This document shows positions 8,954-20,400 of a stretch of 64,000 nt of DNA, piece by piece. The position numbers and the translations under genes were made by a program. Origin of the DNA: Janthinobacterium sp. TB1-E2 (lineage in GTDB: Bacteria > Pseudomonadota > Gammaproteobacteria > Burkholderiales > Burkholderiaceae_D). A model generated the notes under the pieces. That model did not search any database. It was not told the origin of the DNA and saw nothing but the letters and a program-made list of their open reading frames with translations. The DNA is taken from assembly GCF_036885605.1 (NCBI RefSeq), contig NZ_CP142523.1, positions 3,596,001 to 3,660,000 on the forward strand. The letters are read 5' to 3'. Numbering within the stretch: the first letter of the stretch is position 1; every line of letters starts with the position of its first letter.

Positions 8954-11900
8954 ATGATGAATACCAAGACCCCGATCGACTCCTTCAGCTTTCGCCGCAT
9001 CCTCGCCCGCAACGTGACCTTGCCGCTGGTCATTGGGGTCGTCACGGCCCTCGTGTTCGTCGCCCTGATCGCCTACCTGCTCTCGGCCTTGCGCTCGGTC
9101 GAGCATTCCGAACGGGTGATCGGCAACGCGAATGAAGTCATGAAATTGTCGGTCGACCTGGAAACGGGCATGCGCGGCTATCTGCTGACGGGCGATGAAA
9201 CTTTCCTGGCGCCGTATAAATCGGGCAAGGCCAAGATCGCCGTGGAAATGACCACCCTGCTGGACCTGGTGTCCGACAGCCCCATCCAGGTGGACCGCTT
9301 GCGCCGCATCCGCGCGCTGCAAGGCCAGTGGCTCGATTACGCCGAAGGCGTGATCGCACAGCGCCGCAACAACCAGGAATTCCTCGCGCGCGTGCGCCAG
9401 GGCGAAGGCAAGCTGGAGTTTGACGAAATCCGCCGCGAATTCCTCGCCTTCCTGTCCATGGAACAGCGGCTGCGCCAGGAACGGGCCGATACGGCCGAAA
9501 GCCGCACCATGCTGGCCGTCGTCGTATTCCTCATCCTCAGCCTGGGATTGTCGGGCTTGCTCGCCTACCTGGGACGGCGCGAACTGCTGCGCCTGTCCGA
9601 TATCTACAACGATGCGCTCGAGCAGCGCGGCAAGGACAACGACGTGCTGCAGGAGCAAGCGTGGCTGCGCACGGGGCAGACGGAACTGGCGGCCCACACG
9701 AGCGGCCAGCTGGGCTTGCCGCAACTGGGACGCCACGTGCTCGATTTCCTCGCCCACCGCCTCGACGTGGCCATCGCCACCCTGTACGTCGTCGACGAGG
9801 ATGGCAGCCTGCGCCGCACGGCCGTGTACGGTTTCAACGAACAGGGCGTCAAGGAAAAACAGGTGTTCAAGGTGGGCGAAGGCCTGGTGGGCGAGACGGC
9901 ACGCGAAAAGCGCCTCAAGCATGTGCAGCAAGTGCCCGAGAACTACCTGACCGTGACGTCGAGCCTGGGCCGCGGCGCGCCGCTGGAACTGGTCCTGGCG
10001 CCCGTCAACAATGAAGGCGTCGTCAACGGCGTCATCGAACTGGGCTTTACGCATCCCGTCAGCGCCCGCGCCAAGGAATGGCTGAACCTGATTGCGGCAA
10101 ACGTCGGCACCTCGCTGGAAGCGGCCTTGTACCGCCAGCGCCTGCAAAACGTGCTCGAAGAAACCCAGCAATTGAATGAAGAACTGGAAGTGCAGCAGGA
10201 AGAACTGCGCACGGCCAATGAAGAGCTGGGCGAACAGTCGCGCGTGCTGGAACAGTCGCAAGCCCACCTAGAAGAGCAAAAGGCGGCGCTCGAGCAGTCG
10301 AACGGGCAGCTGGCCGTGCAGGCGCTGTCGCTGGACCAGAAAAACATGGCCATCGTCCAGGCGCACGCGCAACTAGAAGCGCGCGCGGAAGAGCTGCAGC
10401 GGGCCAGCCGCTACAAGTCCGAATTCCTGGCGAACATGTCGCACGAGCTGCGCACGCCGCTGAACAGCTCGCTGATCCTGTCGAAACTGCTGTCGGACAA
10501 CACCAGCGGCAACCTGACGCCGGAGCAAGTGACGTTTGCGCAAACCATCTATTCGGCCGGCAACGATTTACTCACCCTCATCAACGATATCCTCGACATT
10601 TCCAAGGTCGAGGCGGGCAAGCTGGAATTGACGCCGGAAAGCGTGCCTTTCGACGAACTGCTCAGCAGCATGAAAATGCTGTTCGGCGCCCAGGCCCAGC
10701 AAAAGAAACTGACACTGAGCGTCAAGGTAGCGCCGGATACGCCGCCGTCGCTCGTCAGCGACCGCCAGCGCCTCGAGCAAATCCTGAAAAACCTGCTGTC
10801 GAACGCCATCAAGTTTACCGATACGGGTACCGTGAGCTTGCACGTGAGCAGCGGCGCGGATGGCCAGGTGCGCTTCCAGGTGCAGGATTCGGGCATCGGC
10901 ATTGCCGACGACCAGCAGCACAAGATTTTCGACGCTTTCCACCAGGCCGACGGCACCACCAGCCGCCGCTATGGCGGCACGGGACTGGGCCTGTCGATTT
11001 CGCGCGACCTGGCCGCTTTGCTCGGCGGCAGCATCGAGCTGGCCAGCACGCCAGGCCAGGGCAGCACGTTTACCCTGGTACTGCCGGCCGTCATGCCGGA
11101 GCGCGCCGTGGAAGCGGAGCCGGCCCCGGCCGCAGTGCCGCAAGCGCCTGCAAAAATCACGGCCGCCGCGCCCAAGCCGGCGCCCGCCGCCAAGCCCGTA
11201 CCGCTGCCCACCTTCCAGGATGACCGCGACAGCGTGCCGGCCGCCAAGACGGGCCAGCGTTCCGTGCTGGTGATCGAGGATGAACCGTCGTTTGCCGGCA
11301 TCCTGTTCGACCTCGCGCATGAAATGCAATACCGCTGCCTGGTGGCGCACGGCGCCGATGAAGGCTTGCGCCTGGCCGAGGAATTCCTGCCCGACGCCAT
11401 CCTGCTCGACATGGGCTTGCCGGACCGTCCGGGCTTGCTGGTCTTGCAGCAGCTCAAGGAAAACCCGCTGACGCGCCACATTCCCGTGCACATTGTGTCT
11501 GGCAACGACCAGATCCAGGAAGCGATGCAGCTGGGCGCCATCGGCTACGCCACCAAGCCGCGCACACGCGAGCAGCTGAAGGAAGTGTTCCGCAAGCTCG
11601 AATCGAAATTCACGCAGCAGATGAAGCGCATCCTGCTGGTCGAGGACGACGAACGCCAGCGCGAAAGCGTGGTGCACCTGATCAGCGACGACGACGTGGA
11701 AATCACGGCCGTGGCGCTGGGCGAGCAGGCGCTGGAATTACTGAAAACGCAGATTTTCGACTGCATGATCATCGACTTGAAGCTGCCCGATATCCAGGGC
11801 AACGAATTGCTCGAACGCATGGAACATGAAGAACTATGCTCGTTCCCGCCCGTCATCGTCTACACGGGCCGCAACCTGAGCCGCGAGGAAGAAGCGGACC

Positions 11901-12439
11901 TGATGAAGTATTCGCGCTCGATCATCATCAAGGGCGCCCGTTCGCCCGAACGCCTGCTCGACGAAGTCACTCTCTTCCTGCACAAGGTGGAATCGGAACT
12001 GTCGAGCGAGCGCCAGGGCATGCTGCAGCAGGTGCGCAGCCGCGAACGCGTGTTTGAAGGGCGCAAGATCTTGCTCGTGGACGACGACGTGCGCAATATC
12101 TTTGCCCTGACGAATGCGCTGGAACAGCGAGGCGTGGTGGTGGAAATCGGCCGCAACGGCTTCGAAGCCATCAGCAAGCTCAACAGCGTGGACGATATCG
12201 ACCTCGTGCTGATGGATGTCATGATGCCGGGCATGGATGGCCTGGAAGCGACGCGCCTGATCCGCGCCGATGGCCGCTACAACAAGCTGCCAATTATCGC
12301 CATCACGGCCAAGGCCATGAAGAATGACCAGGAAGAATGCCTGCAGGCGGGCGCGTCCGACTACCTGGCCAAGCCGATCGACCTTGATCGTTTGTATTCG
12401 CTGCTGCGCGTGTGGATGCCGAAGATGGAACGCATCTGA
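8954..12439 (+). CDS. Hybrid histidine kinase: CHASE3-GAF-HisKA-HATPase-REC-REC-REC
   Basis: Membrane-bound hybrid sensor kinase of about 1161 residues. One membrane helix (20-42) precedes a CHASE3 domain (METGMRGYLLTGDETFLAPY-like region near 70-90) and a second helix near 180-200. A GAF domain (about 240-395), a glutamine/glutamate-rich coiled coil (395-480), HisKA (FLANMSHELRTPLNSS, His 497), the ATPase domain and three receivers (from about 770, 894 and 1038) follow. The first receiver Asp is near 819. Receiver 2 has KG where the family normally has KP. Start: ATG at 8954 or 8957; an upstream in-frame ATG at 8891 is possible. The stop overlaps the cheR ATG (TGATG), so these two are cotranscribed. 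No DNA-binding output is present. Confidence 0.9.
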   Translation: MMNTKTPIDSFSFRRILARNVTLPLVIGVVTALVFVALIAYLLSALRSVEHSERVIGNANEVMKLSVDLETGMRGYLLTGDETFLAPYKSGKAKIAVEMTTLLDLVSDSPIQVDRLRRIRALQGQWLDYAEGVIAQRRNNQEFLARVRQGEGKLEFDEIRREFLAFLSMEQRLRQERADTAESRTMLAVVVFLILSLGLSGLLAYLGRRELLRLSDIYNDALEQRGKDNDVLQEQAWLRTGQTELAAHTSGQLGLPQLGRHVLDFLAHRLDVAIATLYVVDEDGSLRRTAVYGFNEQGVKEKQVFKVGEGLVGETAREKRLKHVQQVPENYLTVTSSLGRGAPLELVLAPVNNEGVVNGVIELGFTHPVSARAKEWLNLIAANVGTSLEAALYRQRLQNVLEETQQLNEELEVQQEELRTANEELGEQSRVLEQSQAHLEEQKAALEQSNGQLAVQALSLDQKNMAIVQAHAQLEARAEELQRASRYKSEFLANMSHELRTPLNSSLILSKLLSDNTSGNLTPEQVTFAQTIYSAGNDLLTLINDILDISKVEAGKLELTPESVPFDELLSSMKMLFGAQAQQKKLTLSVKVAPDTPPSLVSDRQRLEQILKNLLSNAIKFTDTGTVSLHVSSGADGQVRFQVQDSGIGIADDQQHKIFDAFHQADGTTSRRYGGTGLGLSISRDLAALLGGSIELASTPGQGSTFTLVLPAVMPERAVEAEPAPAAVPQAPAKITAAAPKPAPAAKPVPLPTFQDDRDSVPAAKTGQRSVLVIEDEPSFAGILFDLAHEMQYRCLVAHGADEGLRLAEEFLPDAILLDMGLPDRPGLLVLQQLKENPLTRHIPVHIVSGNDQIQEAMQLGAIGYATKPRTREQLKEVFRKLESKFTQQMKRILLVEDDERQRESVVHLISDDDVEITAVALGEQALELLKTQIFDCMIIDLKLPDIQGNELLERMEHEELCSFPPVIVYTGRNLSREEEADLMKYSRSIIIKGARSPERLLDEVTLFLHKVESELSSERQGMLQQVRSRERVFEGRKILLVDDDVRNIFALTNALEQRGVVVEIGRNGFEAISKLNSVDDIDLVLMDVMMPGMDGLEATRLIRADGRYNKLPIIAITAKAMKNDQEECLQAGASDYLAKPIDLDRLYSLLRVWMPKMERI

Positions 12440-13320
12440 TGTCCCAGCGCACCACGGACGCGCAGCTGCACGCGCTGATGGAAGCGCTGTACCAGCGCTA
12501 CAGCTATGATTTTCGCGACTATTCCCTGCCCTCGCAGCGGCGCCGCCTCAATCATGCGCTAGACCGCTTGCATTGTGCAGATGTGCCTGCCCTCCAGCAG
12601 CGCGTGCTGGACGACCCGGCCGCCTTTGGCGACCTGCTGCAGATTTTGACCGTGCCCGTCACGCAAATGTTCCGCGACCCGGCATTTTTCCGCGCCTTGC
12701 GTGAACACGTGGTGCCCGTGCTGAAAACCTACCCGTCGCCGACCATCTGGGTGGCCGGCTGCTGCACGGGGGAAGAAGCGCTGTCGCTGGCCATCGTGCT
12801 GCACGAGGAAGGCTTGCTCGAACGCAGCACGATCTACGCCACCGATATCAATCCACAAGCGCTGGCCACGGCCGCACGCGGCGCCTATCCGCTGCACCGG
12901 CTTGAAGAATATGGCGCCAACTACCTGGCCGCGGGCGGCCTGGGCCAGCTGGCCGACTATTACATGGTCGAGCATGCCACGGCACGTTTCCAGCAGCGTC
13001 TGCTCGACAAGATCAACTTTGCCGACCACAGCCTGTCCACGGACAGCGTGTTTATTGAAACGCAATTGATTTTGTGCCGTAACGTCTTGATTTACTTTAA
13101 TAAAACCTTGCAGGAACGGGCCCTGGGCCTGTTCCACGATTCGCTGTGCCACCGGGGCTTCCTGGGACTGGGCAGCAAGGAAAGCACGCATTTCACGCGC
13201 TTTGCCCCCGACTTCGAGCCATTGCCGGGTCCTGAAAAGCTCTACCGCAAGCGTGCGCCGTCGCACGCCGCTTCCCACTACGCTGGACGGCACATGCCAG
13301 GAATGAAACATGATGAATGA
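12439..13320 (+). CDS. cheR: CheR-type protein glutamate methyltransferase
   Basis: S-adenosylmethionine-dependent methyltransferase of the CheR family, 293 residues. The N-terminal helical domain (residues 1-80) is followed by the SAM-binding fold with WVAGCCTGEEALSLAI, IYATDINPQAL and the LILCRNVLIYFNKTLQ motif near 205-220. It is placed between hybrid kinases rather than in a classical che operon, so it probably belongs to an alternative signalling pathway; no CheB esterase gene is adjacent. The ATG at 12439 shares a base with the preceding stop, and the 3' end overlaps the next gene by 11 bases. A second cheR lies at 62938. Confidence 0.92.
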   Translation: MSQRTTDAQLHALMEALYQRYSYDFRDYSLPSQRRRLNHALDRLHCADVPALQQRVLDDPAAFGDLLQILTVPVTQMFRDPAFFRALREHVVPVLKTYPSPTIWVAGCCTGEEALSLAIVLHEEGLLERSTIYATDINPQALATAARGAYPLHRLEEYGANYLAAGGLGQLADYYMVEHATARFQQRLLDKINFADHSLSTDSVFIETQLILCRNVLIYFNKTLQERALGLFHDSLCHRGFLGLGSKESTHFTRFAPDFEPLPGPEKLYRKRAPSHAASHYAGRHMPGMKHDE

Positions 13321-14500
13321 AACAAGCACCAAACTGCTGATCGTCGACGACTTGCCGGAGAACTTGCGCGCGCTCAACGCGCTGATACGCGAGAGCGACC
13401 GCAGCGTCTATCAGGCCTCGTCCGGCGAAGAAGCGCTGGCCCTGCTGCTCGAGCACGATTTCGCGCTGGCCATCCTCGACGTGCAAATGCCGGAGATGGA
13501 TGGTTTTGAACTGGCGCAATTGATGCGCGGCACGGAAAAGACGCGCCACATCCCCATCGTCTTCGTCACGGCGGCCGGCAAGGAAATGAATTTTTCCTTC
13601 CAGGGCTATGAAAGCGGCGCTGTCGATTTCCTGCACAAGCCGCTCGACATCAATGCCGTGCAAAGCAAGGTCAACGTGTTTGTCGCCCTGCACCAGCAGC
13701 GCAGCGAGACACGGCGCCAGGTGCAGGCGCTCGAGCACAGCCGCCAGCAGCAGGAAGCGTTATTGAAGGAATTGCGCGCCACGCAGGCTGAACTGCAGCG
13801 CTCGCTGCGCCTGCGCGACGAATTCATGTCCATGGTGGCGCACGAACTGCGCACGCCGTTGAACACGCTGTTCCTGGAAACGCAGATGCGCACCGTCAAC
13901 CTGGAACGGGGCAACCTGGCCGCTTTCGATCCGGACAAGCTGGGCAAGATGGTGGCGCGCGACGGGCGGCAAATCCGCAGCATGGTGCGCCTGATCGACG
14001 ATATGCTCGACGTGTCGCGCATCACCAGCGGCAAGCTGTCGATCCGCCGCGAAGCCGTCGACCTGACCTGCCTCGTGCGGCGCGTGGCAGACGACCTGGG
14101 CCCGTATGCGGCCGCCACGGGCAGCGTGCTGGAAGTGATGGCCTTCGAGCCCATCCACGGTTTCTGGGACGCCTTCCGCGTCGAACAGATCGTTGTCAAT
14201 CTGATCAGCAACGCCGTGCGCTACGGCCAGGGCCAGCCCGTGGAAATCAGCCTGGCGCACACGCAGAACAGCGCCGTCATCGAAGTGCGCGACCATGGCA
14301 TCGGCATCAATGCGCGCGACCAGGAACGCATTTTCGACGCGTTCGAGCGTGTCATGCACCAGGACCGCACGGGCGGACTGGGCCTGGGCCTGTTCATCAC
14401 CAAGCAGCTGGTCGATGCGCATGGCGGCGCCATCACCCTGCAAAGCCAGCCCGGTAATGGCGCCCTGTTCAGCGTCACCCTGCCGCTGGCCGGCAGCTGA
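13310..14500 (+). CDS. Response regulator-histidine kinase fusion (REC-HisKA-HATPase)
   Basis: Soluble 396-residue protein with a receiver domain first (KLLIVDDLPENLRALN, phospho-acceptor Asp 57 in AILDVQMPEMDG, FLHKPLD), a short coiled coil (130-165), HisKA (MSMVAHELRTPLNTL, His 178) and an ATPase domain (NLISNAVRYG, DHGIGI, GGLGLGLFI). A receiver ahead of the kinase suits a phosphorelay intermediate whose kinase activity is set by an upstream phosphodonor, probably the hybrid kinase two genes before. There are no membrane segments. Start ATG at 13310 (or the next codon) lies inside cheR, implying translational coupling. Confidence 0.9.
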   Translation: MMNETSTKLLIVDDLPENLRALNALIRESDRSVYQASSGEEALALLLEHDFALAILDVQMPEMDGFELAQLMRGTEKTRHIPIVFVTAAGKEMNFSFQGYESGAVDFLHKPLDINAVQSKVNVFVALHQQRSETRRQVQALEHSRQQQEALLKELRATQAELQRSLRLRDEFMSMVAHELRTPLNTLFLETQMRTVNLERGNLAAFDPDKLGKMVARDGRQIRSMVRLIDDMLDVSRITSGKLSIRREAVDLTCLVRRVADDLGPYAAATGSVLEVMAFEPIHGFWDAFRVEQIVVNLISNAVRYGQGQPVEISLAHTQNSAVIEVRDHGIGINARDQERIFDAFERVMHQDRTGGLGLGLFITKQLVDAHGGAITLQSQPGNGALFSVTLPLAGS

Positions 14501-14507
14501 GGCCGGC

Positions 14508-17396
14508 ATGACCAGCACACCCGTCCCCCGCAGCCAGGCCGGCGCCAGCGGCGTCGCCTTTTTGCTGCAACTGGAACGCCGGCTGCGCCTGTTGCAAGAC
14601 ACGGGCGAGATTCTTTCCCTGTCGGCCCAGCTGCTGGGACAACGCCTGGGCGCCCAGCAAGTGGCCTGTTTCGATATCGACCAGACCCTGCAGTGCCCCA
14701 CCTTGCAGCATGCGTGGAGCGATGGCCTGGCGCCGGGCGCCGCCGGCGAGTATTTCCTCGGCGATTACGCGGCAGGCCTGGCCGATGCGCTTGCCGCCGG
14801 CCAGGCGCTCGCCGTCAGCGATGTGGCAAGCGACCCGCGCACAGCCATGCCGGCCGCGCTGGCCGCGTTCGCGCGCCTGGGCATCCGTGCCTTCCTGAAC
14901 ATTCCGATTGCCAAGGATGGCCAACTGGCGGCCCTGTTCGTCGTGCACAGCAGCGCGGCGCGCCTGTGGCATGCGGACGAGATCGAACTGGCCGTGCAAG
15001 TGTCGGAACGCGTCTGGTCGACCATTTTGCGGGCCCGGGCGGAATCGCGTTTGCGCGCCCTGACTGCCAGCATGGAAACGCAAGTGGCAGAGCGCACGCG
15101 CGAATTCGGCCGCACCTGGAACGTCAGCCCCGACTTGCTGGGCGTGCTTAACCTCGACGGCTATTTCGAACACTCGAACCCCGCCTGGCAAGCCACCTTG
15201 GGCTGGTCCGTGGAGGAAATCCGCACGACGAAATTTTTTGAACTGATCCATCCGGACGACTTGCCGCGCACCTATGCGGCCTGGGATGCGGCCAACCAGG
15301 GCCAGCCGGCGCTGCGCTTCGAAAACCGCTACCGCCACAAGCTGGGCGGCTGGCACTGGCTGTCGTGGGTGGCCGTGCCCGAGGGCGAGAAGGTGTATTG
15401 CAGCGCGCGCGACATTACCGTGGAAAAGAAGCTGGAAGCGGAACTGGCCGCGCGCAACGGCGAGCGCGAGCGCCTGTGGCGCAGCGCGCAAGACCTGATG
15501 GTGGCCATCGATGCCGAAGGCTGCTTTGCCGCCGTCAACCCGGCCGCCGGCGCCATCCTGGGCTGGCTGCCCGAGGAAATGCTGGGCCGCAGCATCTTCG
15601 ACTTCGTGCTGGCCGAAGATGCGGCCGCCACGCGCCAGGCGCTGGCGCAAGTGACGCAAGAGGCCAGGCCCAGCTTTGAAAACCGCTACCGGCACCGCGA
15701 TGGCGGCCACCGCTGGCTGTCGTGGGTGACGGCCACCGAAGGCGACCTGATATTTGCCACCGGGCGCCATGTCACCGTGGAAAAAGAGGCGCAAAACACC
15801 TTGCGCCTCATGCAGGAATCGTTGCGCCACAGCGAGATGGCCCTGCTGCAATCGCAAAAGCTCGAAGCGCTGGGCAAGTTGACGGGCGGCGTGGCCCACG
15901 ATTTCAATAACGTGCTGCAAATTATCTCGGGCAATCTTCAGCTGCTGCAGCTGAGCCTGGATGACGACCCGCTGGCCGCCAAGCGCATCGCCAGCGCCTC
16001 GGCCGCCGTGGAACGGGGTGCCAAGCTGTCGGCCCAGCTACTGGCCTTTGCGCGGCGCCAGCCATTGAAACCGCTGGTGACGGACCTGGCGCAGCTGCTG
16101 CGCTCGACGGAAGAGCTGCTGCGGCGCGCCACGGGCGAAACCATCGAAACGCGCTGGCTGCTGGCCGACGATTGCTGGCGTGCCCTGGTCGACCCGCACC
16201 AGCTGGAAAACGTCATCCTCAACCTGGCCATCAATGCGCGCGACGCCATGGATGGCCAGGGCCAGCTGACCATCGAGCTGAGCAACATCGTGCTGGACAG
16301 CGATTACGCGGCCCGCCATGCGGACGTGGCGCCCGGCGACTACGTGCTGCTGGCCGTCTCGGATACGGGCGCGGGCATTCCGGCCGAGCTGCTGGACAAG
16401 ATTTTCGAGCCGTTCTTCACGACAAAGAAAGAAGGCGAAGGCACGGGCCTGGGCCTGTCCATGGCCTATGGTTTCCTGCGCCAGAGCGGCGGCCACCTGA
16501 CGGTGGACAGTTTGCCTGGCCATGGCAGCACCTTCCGCATCTACCTGCCACGCTCGCTGGAAGCGGAAACGGAACTGCCGCTGCAGCTGGACGGCCCCGT
16601 GCTGGGCGGCAAGGAAACCATCCTCGTCGTGGAAGACGACGTGCAGGTGCAGACGACGGTGGTCGACATGCTGCGCGGCCTCGGTTACGTCGTGCTGCGC
16701 GCCAGCGATGGCGAAAGCGCACTGGCCGTCATCGGCAGCGGCGTGCCCATCGACCTGCTGTTTACGGACGTGGTGATGCCAGGCAAGGTGGCCAGCACGG
16801 CGCTGGCGCGCCAGGCCCGCGTGCTGCTGCCACAGCTGGCCGTGTTGTTTACCTCGGGCTACACGCAGGACGCCATGATGCAGGGCGGCCGGCTGGAACC
16901 GGGCGTGGAGTTGTTGAGCAAACCGTACCGGCGCGAAGACTTGGCGCGGCGCATCCGCCACCTGCTGGCCAATGGCCGCCACGTGACGGCCCTGCACCAG
17001 TACCGCGCGCAACTGGCGCCGCCGCAACCCACACCGGCGCGGCCGGAGGGAAGGCATATCCTGTTGGTGGAAGATAATGCGGACGCGCGCGCCATGACGA
17101 GCGAATTGCTGGCCATGCTCGGCCATACGGTGCTGGCCGTGGGCACGGCCGAGGAAGCCTTGCCCCTGCTGTGCACGCCGGGACTGGACTTGCTGCTGAC
17201 CGATATCAGCCTGCCACGCATGTCGGGCGCCGAGCTGGCCGAACTGGCGGCGCGCGACTATCCGCAGCTGGAAGTGGTATTTTCCACCGGCCATGCACCG
17301 GCCAATTCCGGCGTGCTGGACCCGCAAGCGCGCTTCCTGGTGAAACCATTTACCGTCAAGCAATTGCAGCAAGCCTTGCTGGCGCCAGCCGAGTAA
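14508..17396 (+). CDS. Hybrid histidine kinase: GAF-PAS-PAS-HisKA-HATPase-REC-REC
   Basis: Soluble hybrid kinase of 962 residues. A GAF domain covers about 15-190, then two PAS/PAC units (starting near 205 and 325; both end in W(L)SWV and DITVEK/HVTVEK), HisKA_4-like box [15 protein letters not shown] (His 464), ATPase domain ([20 protein letters not shown]), and two receivers with acceptor Asp near 754 ([10 protein letters not shown]) and 899 (LLLTDISLP). The ATG at 14508 starts 7 bases after the preceding stop. The C-terminal half closely resembles the convergent gene at 17406-20699; the two stops are 9 bases apart. Confidence 0.9.
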   Translation: MTSTPVPRSQAGASGVAFLLQLERRLRLLQDTGEILSLSAQLLGQRLGAQQVACFDIDQTLQCPTLQHAWSDGLAPGAAGEYFLGDYAAGLADALAAGQALAVSDVASDPRTAMPAALAAFARLGIRAFLNIPIAKDGQLAALFVVHSSAARLWHADEIELAVQVSERVWSTILRARAESRLRALTASMETQVAERTREFGRTWNVSPDLLGVLNLDGYFEHSNPAWQATLGWSVEEIRTTKFFELIHPDDLPRTYAAWDAANQGQPALRFENRYRHKLGGWHWLSWVAVPEGEKVYCSARDITVEKKLEAELAARNGERERLWRSAQDLMVAIDAEGCFAAVNPAAGAILGWLPEEMLGRSIFDFVLAEDAAATRQALAQVTQEARPSFENRYRHRDGGHRWLSWVTATEGDLIFATGRHVTVEKEAQNTLRLMQESLRHSEMALLQSQKLEALGKLTGGVAHDFNNVLQIISGNLQLLQLSLDDDPLAAKRIASASAAVERGAKLSAQLLAFARRQPLKPLVTDLAQLLRSTEELLRRATGETIETRWLLADDCWRALVDPHQLENVILNLAINARDAMDGQGQLTIELSNIVLDSDYAARHADVAPGDYVLLAVSDTGAGIPAELLDKIFEPFFTTKKEGEGTGLGLSMAYGFLRQSGGHLTVDSLPGHGSTFRIYLPRSLEAETELPLQLDGPVLGGKETILVVEDDVQVQTTVVDMLRGLGYVVLRASDGESALAVIGSGVPIDLLFTDVVMPGKVASTALARQARVLLPQLAVLFTSGYTQDAMMQGGRLEPGVELLSKPYRREDLARRIRHLLANGRHVTALHQYRAQLAPPQPTPARPEGRHILLVEDNADARAMTSELLAMLGHTVLAVGTAEEALPLLCTPGLDLLLTDISLPRMSGAELAELAARDYPQLEVVFSTGHAPANSGVLDPQARFLVKPFTVKQLQQALLAPAE

Positions 17397-17405
17397 GCCT
17401 CTAAG

Positions 17406-20400
17406 TTAGTAGACGTCGAGCCGGCGCGCCTTCAGTGCGCCGGCCAGCTCTTCCAGACCAAACGGTTTGCGCAGGAAACGGGCGCTGGCGTCCTGCATCA
17501 GGCTGGCGCCCCAGTCGTGGCCGGAAGCAAACACCACGTCCAGCTGCGGCCAGTGTGCGCGCGCATGGCGCGCCAGTTCCAGGCCGGACATCGTGGGCAG
17601 GCTGATGTCCGTCACCAGCACGTCCAGGCCCGGCATGGCCAACAGCGGCATGGCCGCTTCCGCGCTGGCCACGCCGTGCACGGTGTGCCCCAGCATATTG
17701 AGCATTTCCGTCGTCATTTCACGCGCATCGTCATTGTCTTCCACCAGCAGGATGCGCCGCCCGGACGGGTCGGGCGCGCCCACGAGGCGGCGGTCGGCCA
17801 GCAAATGGCGGATGCGCCGCGCCAGGTCTTCGCGCTGGTACGGTTTGCTCAACAGCTCCACGCCCGGGTCCAGCCGCCCGCCCTGCATGATGGCGTTGTG
17901 CGTATAGCCCGAGGTAAACAATACGGCCAGTTCCGGCAGCAGCAGCCTGGCCTGCTGCGCCAGCTGCTTGCTGCTGACGGGACCGGGCATGACCACGTCC
18001 GTAAACAGCAGGTCGATGGCCACGCCCGTGCCCAGCAGGGCCAGGGCCGAGGCGCCGTCATCGGCATGCAGCACGTCGTAGCCGAGGCCGCGCAGCATGT
18101 CGACCACCGTGTGCTGCACGGGCGCATCGTCTTCCACGACGAGGATGGTCTCGCCACCGCCCAGCACGGGGCCCGTCAGGCCCGGTGGCGGTTCGGCCAG
18201 TTTTTCCAGCGAACGGGGCAGATAAATCTTGAACGTCGTGCCGGCGCCCGGCGCGCTGTGCACCTTGATGTGGCCCGCGCTCTGGCGGATGAAGCCGTAC
18301 GCCATGGACAGGCCCAGGCCCGTGCCCTCGCCTTCGCGCTTGGTGGTGAAGAAGGGCTCGAAGATCTGGTCGATCACGTCGCGCTCCATGCCATGGCCCG
18401 TGTCGGTGATGGTCAGCAGCACGTATTGCCCCTCCAGCACGTCCGCATGCTGGCTGGCGTAGGCGGCGTCGAGCGTCACGTTACTCAAGGTAAAAGTCAG
18501 GCGCCCGCCCTTGTCCATCGCATCGCGCGCGTTGATGGCCATGTTCAGCAGCACGTTTTCCATCTGGTTCGGGTCGACCAGCGTATGCCACAGGCCGTCG
18601 CTGATGAAGGTTTCCTCGGTAATCGCCTCGCCCAGTGCGCGGCGGATCAGCTCATGCATGCGGCGCAGCAAACGGCCCAGGTCCGTCACCAGCGGTTTCA
18701 ACGGCTGGCGCCGCGCAAAGGCCAGCAGCTGCGACGACAGCTTGGCGCCCCGCTCGACGGCCGAGGCGGCCGAATCGAGGCGGCGGGCCGCCTGCGGATT
18801 GTCCGCCACCGTCAGTTTCAGCAACTGCAAATTGCCGGAAATGATCTGCAGGACGTTATTGAAATCGTGGGCCACGCCACCCGTCAGCTTGCCGATCGAT
18901 TCGAGCTTTTGCGCCTGCAATAAAGCTTGCTCGCTGCGCACCAGCGCCAGCCGCGCCTCTTTTTCATCGGTGACGTCGCGGCCGATGGCATGGATCAGCT
19001 TTTGCGCCGGCACGGCCGTCCAGGAAATCCAGCGGTAGCCACCATCGCGGCGCCGGTAGCGGTTTTCCATGCGCAAGGTGGGCGCGCCATGGGCCAGGCG
19101 CGACAAGTCCTGCAAGGCCACCATGCGGTCGTCGGGATGCACGAGGCTGATGAAGTCCATGCCCAGCGATTCGACTTCCGGGCGCTCGAGGATCTTGCTC
19201 CAGGCGGGATTGACGGCGATGATCATGCCGGACAGGTCCGCCACCAGCATGATGTCGGTCGACAGCCGCCACATGCGGTCGCGGTCGGCCGTGCGGTTGG
19301 CCATTTCCACTTCCAGCGAGGAATTCAGGTAGGCCATCTTTTCCAGCACGTTCTTCTGTTCCTGCACGTCCGTATTCGTGCCCACCCAGCGCAGCACCTT
19401 GCCCGCCTCGTCGAACAGGGGCAAGGCGCGCGCGAGGAACCAGCGGTAGGCGCCATCGCTGGCGCGGCGCATGCGGAACTCCTGTTCATAGGCGCTGGCG
19501 GTGGCGACGGCCCGGTCCCAGCTTCTCTGCGTGGTCTGCACGTCGTCCGGATGCACGCAGTGGCGGAAACCGCTGGACACGAGCGACTTCATCGATTGTC
19601 CCGTGTATTCGCACACCTGTTCGTTGACCCAGTAGGTGGCGCCGCTGCCATGCGCGAGCCAGGCCTGGTTGGGCATGGTGGACGCGAGCGAACGGAACTG
19701 CGCCTCGCTGTCGAGCAAGGCATTGCGCGCCTGCCAGTGTTCGTCGATATCCTCGCACGAGCCATACCATTTCACGGCTTGGCCGCGCTCGTCCCGCCGG
19801 CAATATGCGCGCGAATGCACCCAGCGGTACTGGCCATCCTGCCGGCGCACGCGCATTTCCTGGTCGAAAGGCTGGCCGCTGCCCACCGCTTCGCTCCAGG
19901 CCGCCAAGGAATGGGGAATGTCTTCGGGGTGGATGGCTTCCAGCCAGCTGGTGCCCAGGCCGTTGCCGCCCGTCCATTCGCGCCAGCGCTGCGCGACATA
20001 GTCGAGCTTCCCGTCGATATCGGCCGTCCACAGCACTTGCGTGTTCAGTTCGATGGCGTAATGAAAGTGTTCGCGGCTGTCGTGCAGCGCCTGTTCCAGC
20101 TGGCCCCGCTCGATGACATGCGCGGCCACGCGCGCGGCCAGCGCCAGCAGTTCGATCTCCGGTTGCGTGGGATGGCATGTCGCCTGGAAAAACAGGCCCA
20201 GCACGCCCAGGATATGCCCTTTGGCGCCAAAGACGGGGGCGACCCAGCAGGCGCGGTAACCGTGCAGCAAGGCTTCCTTGCGTCCCGCGCTCCAGTGCAC
20301 GTCGCGCGTGATGTCGCCGCAATACACGGGCGCGCCGGAAAAGGCCGCCGTGCCGAACGGGGATGGCTGTTCGCCGCCATGGCGCAAGGCCAGGCACAGG

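Noticed and set aside
8918..10267. Long open frame on the minus strand opposite the triple-receiver kinase
   Set aside because: It is an antisense shadow in GC-rich DNA; the plus strand encodes clear CHASE3, GAF and kinase domains, and the minus product has low-complexity Gln/Arg/Ala composition.
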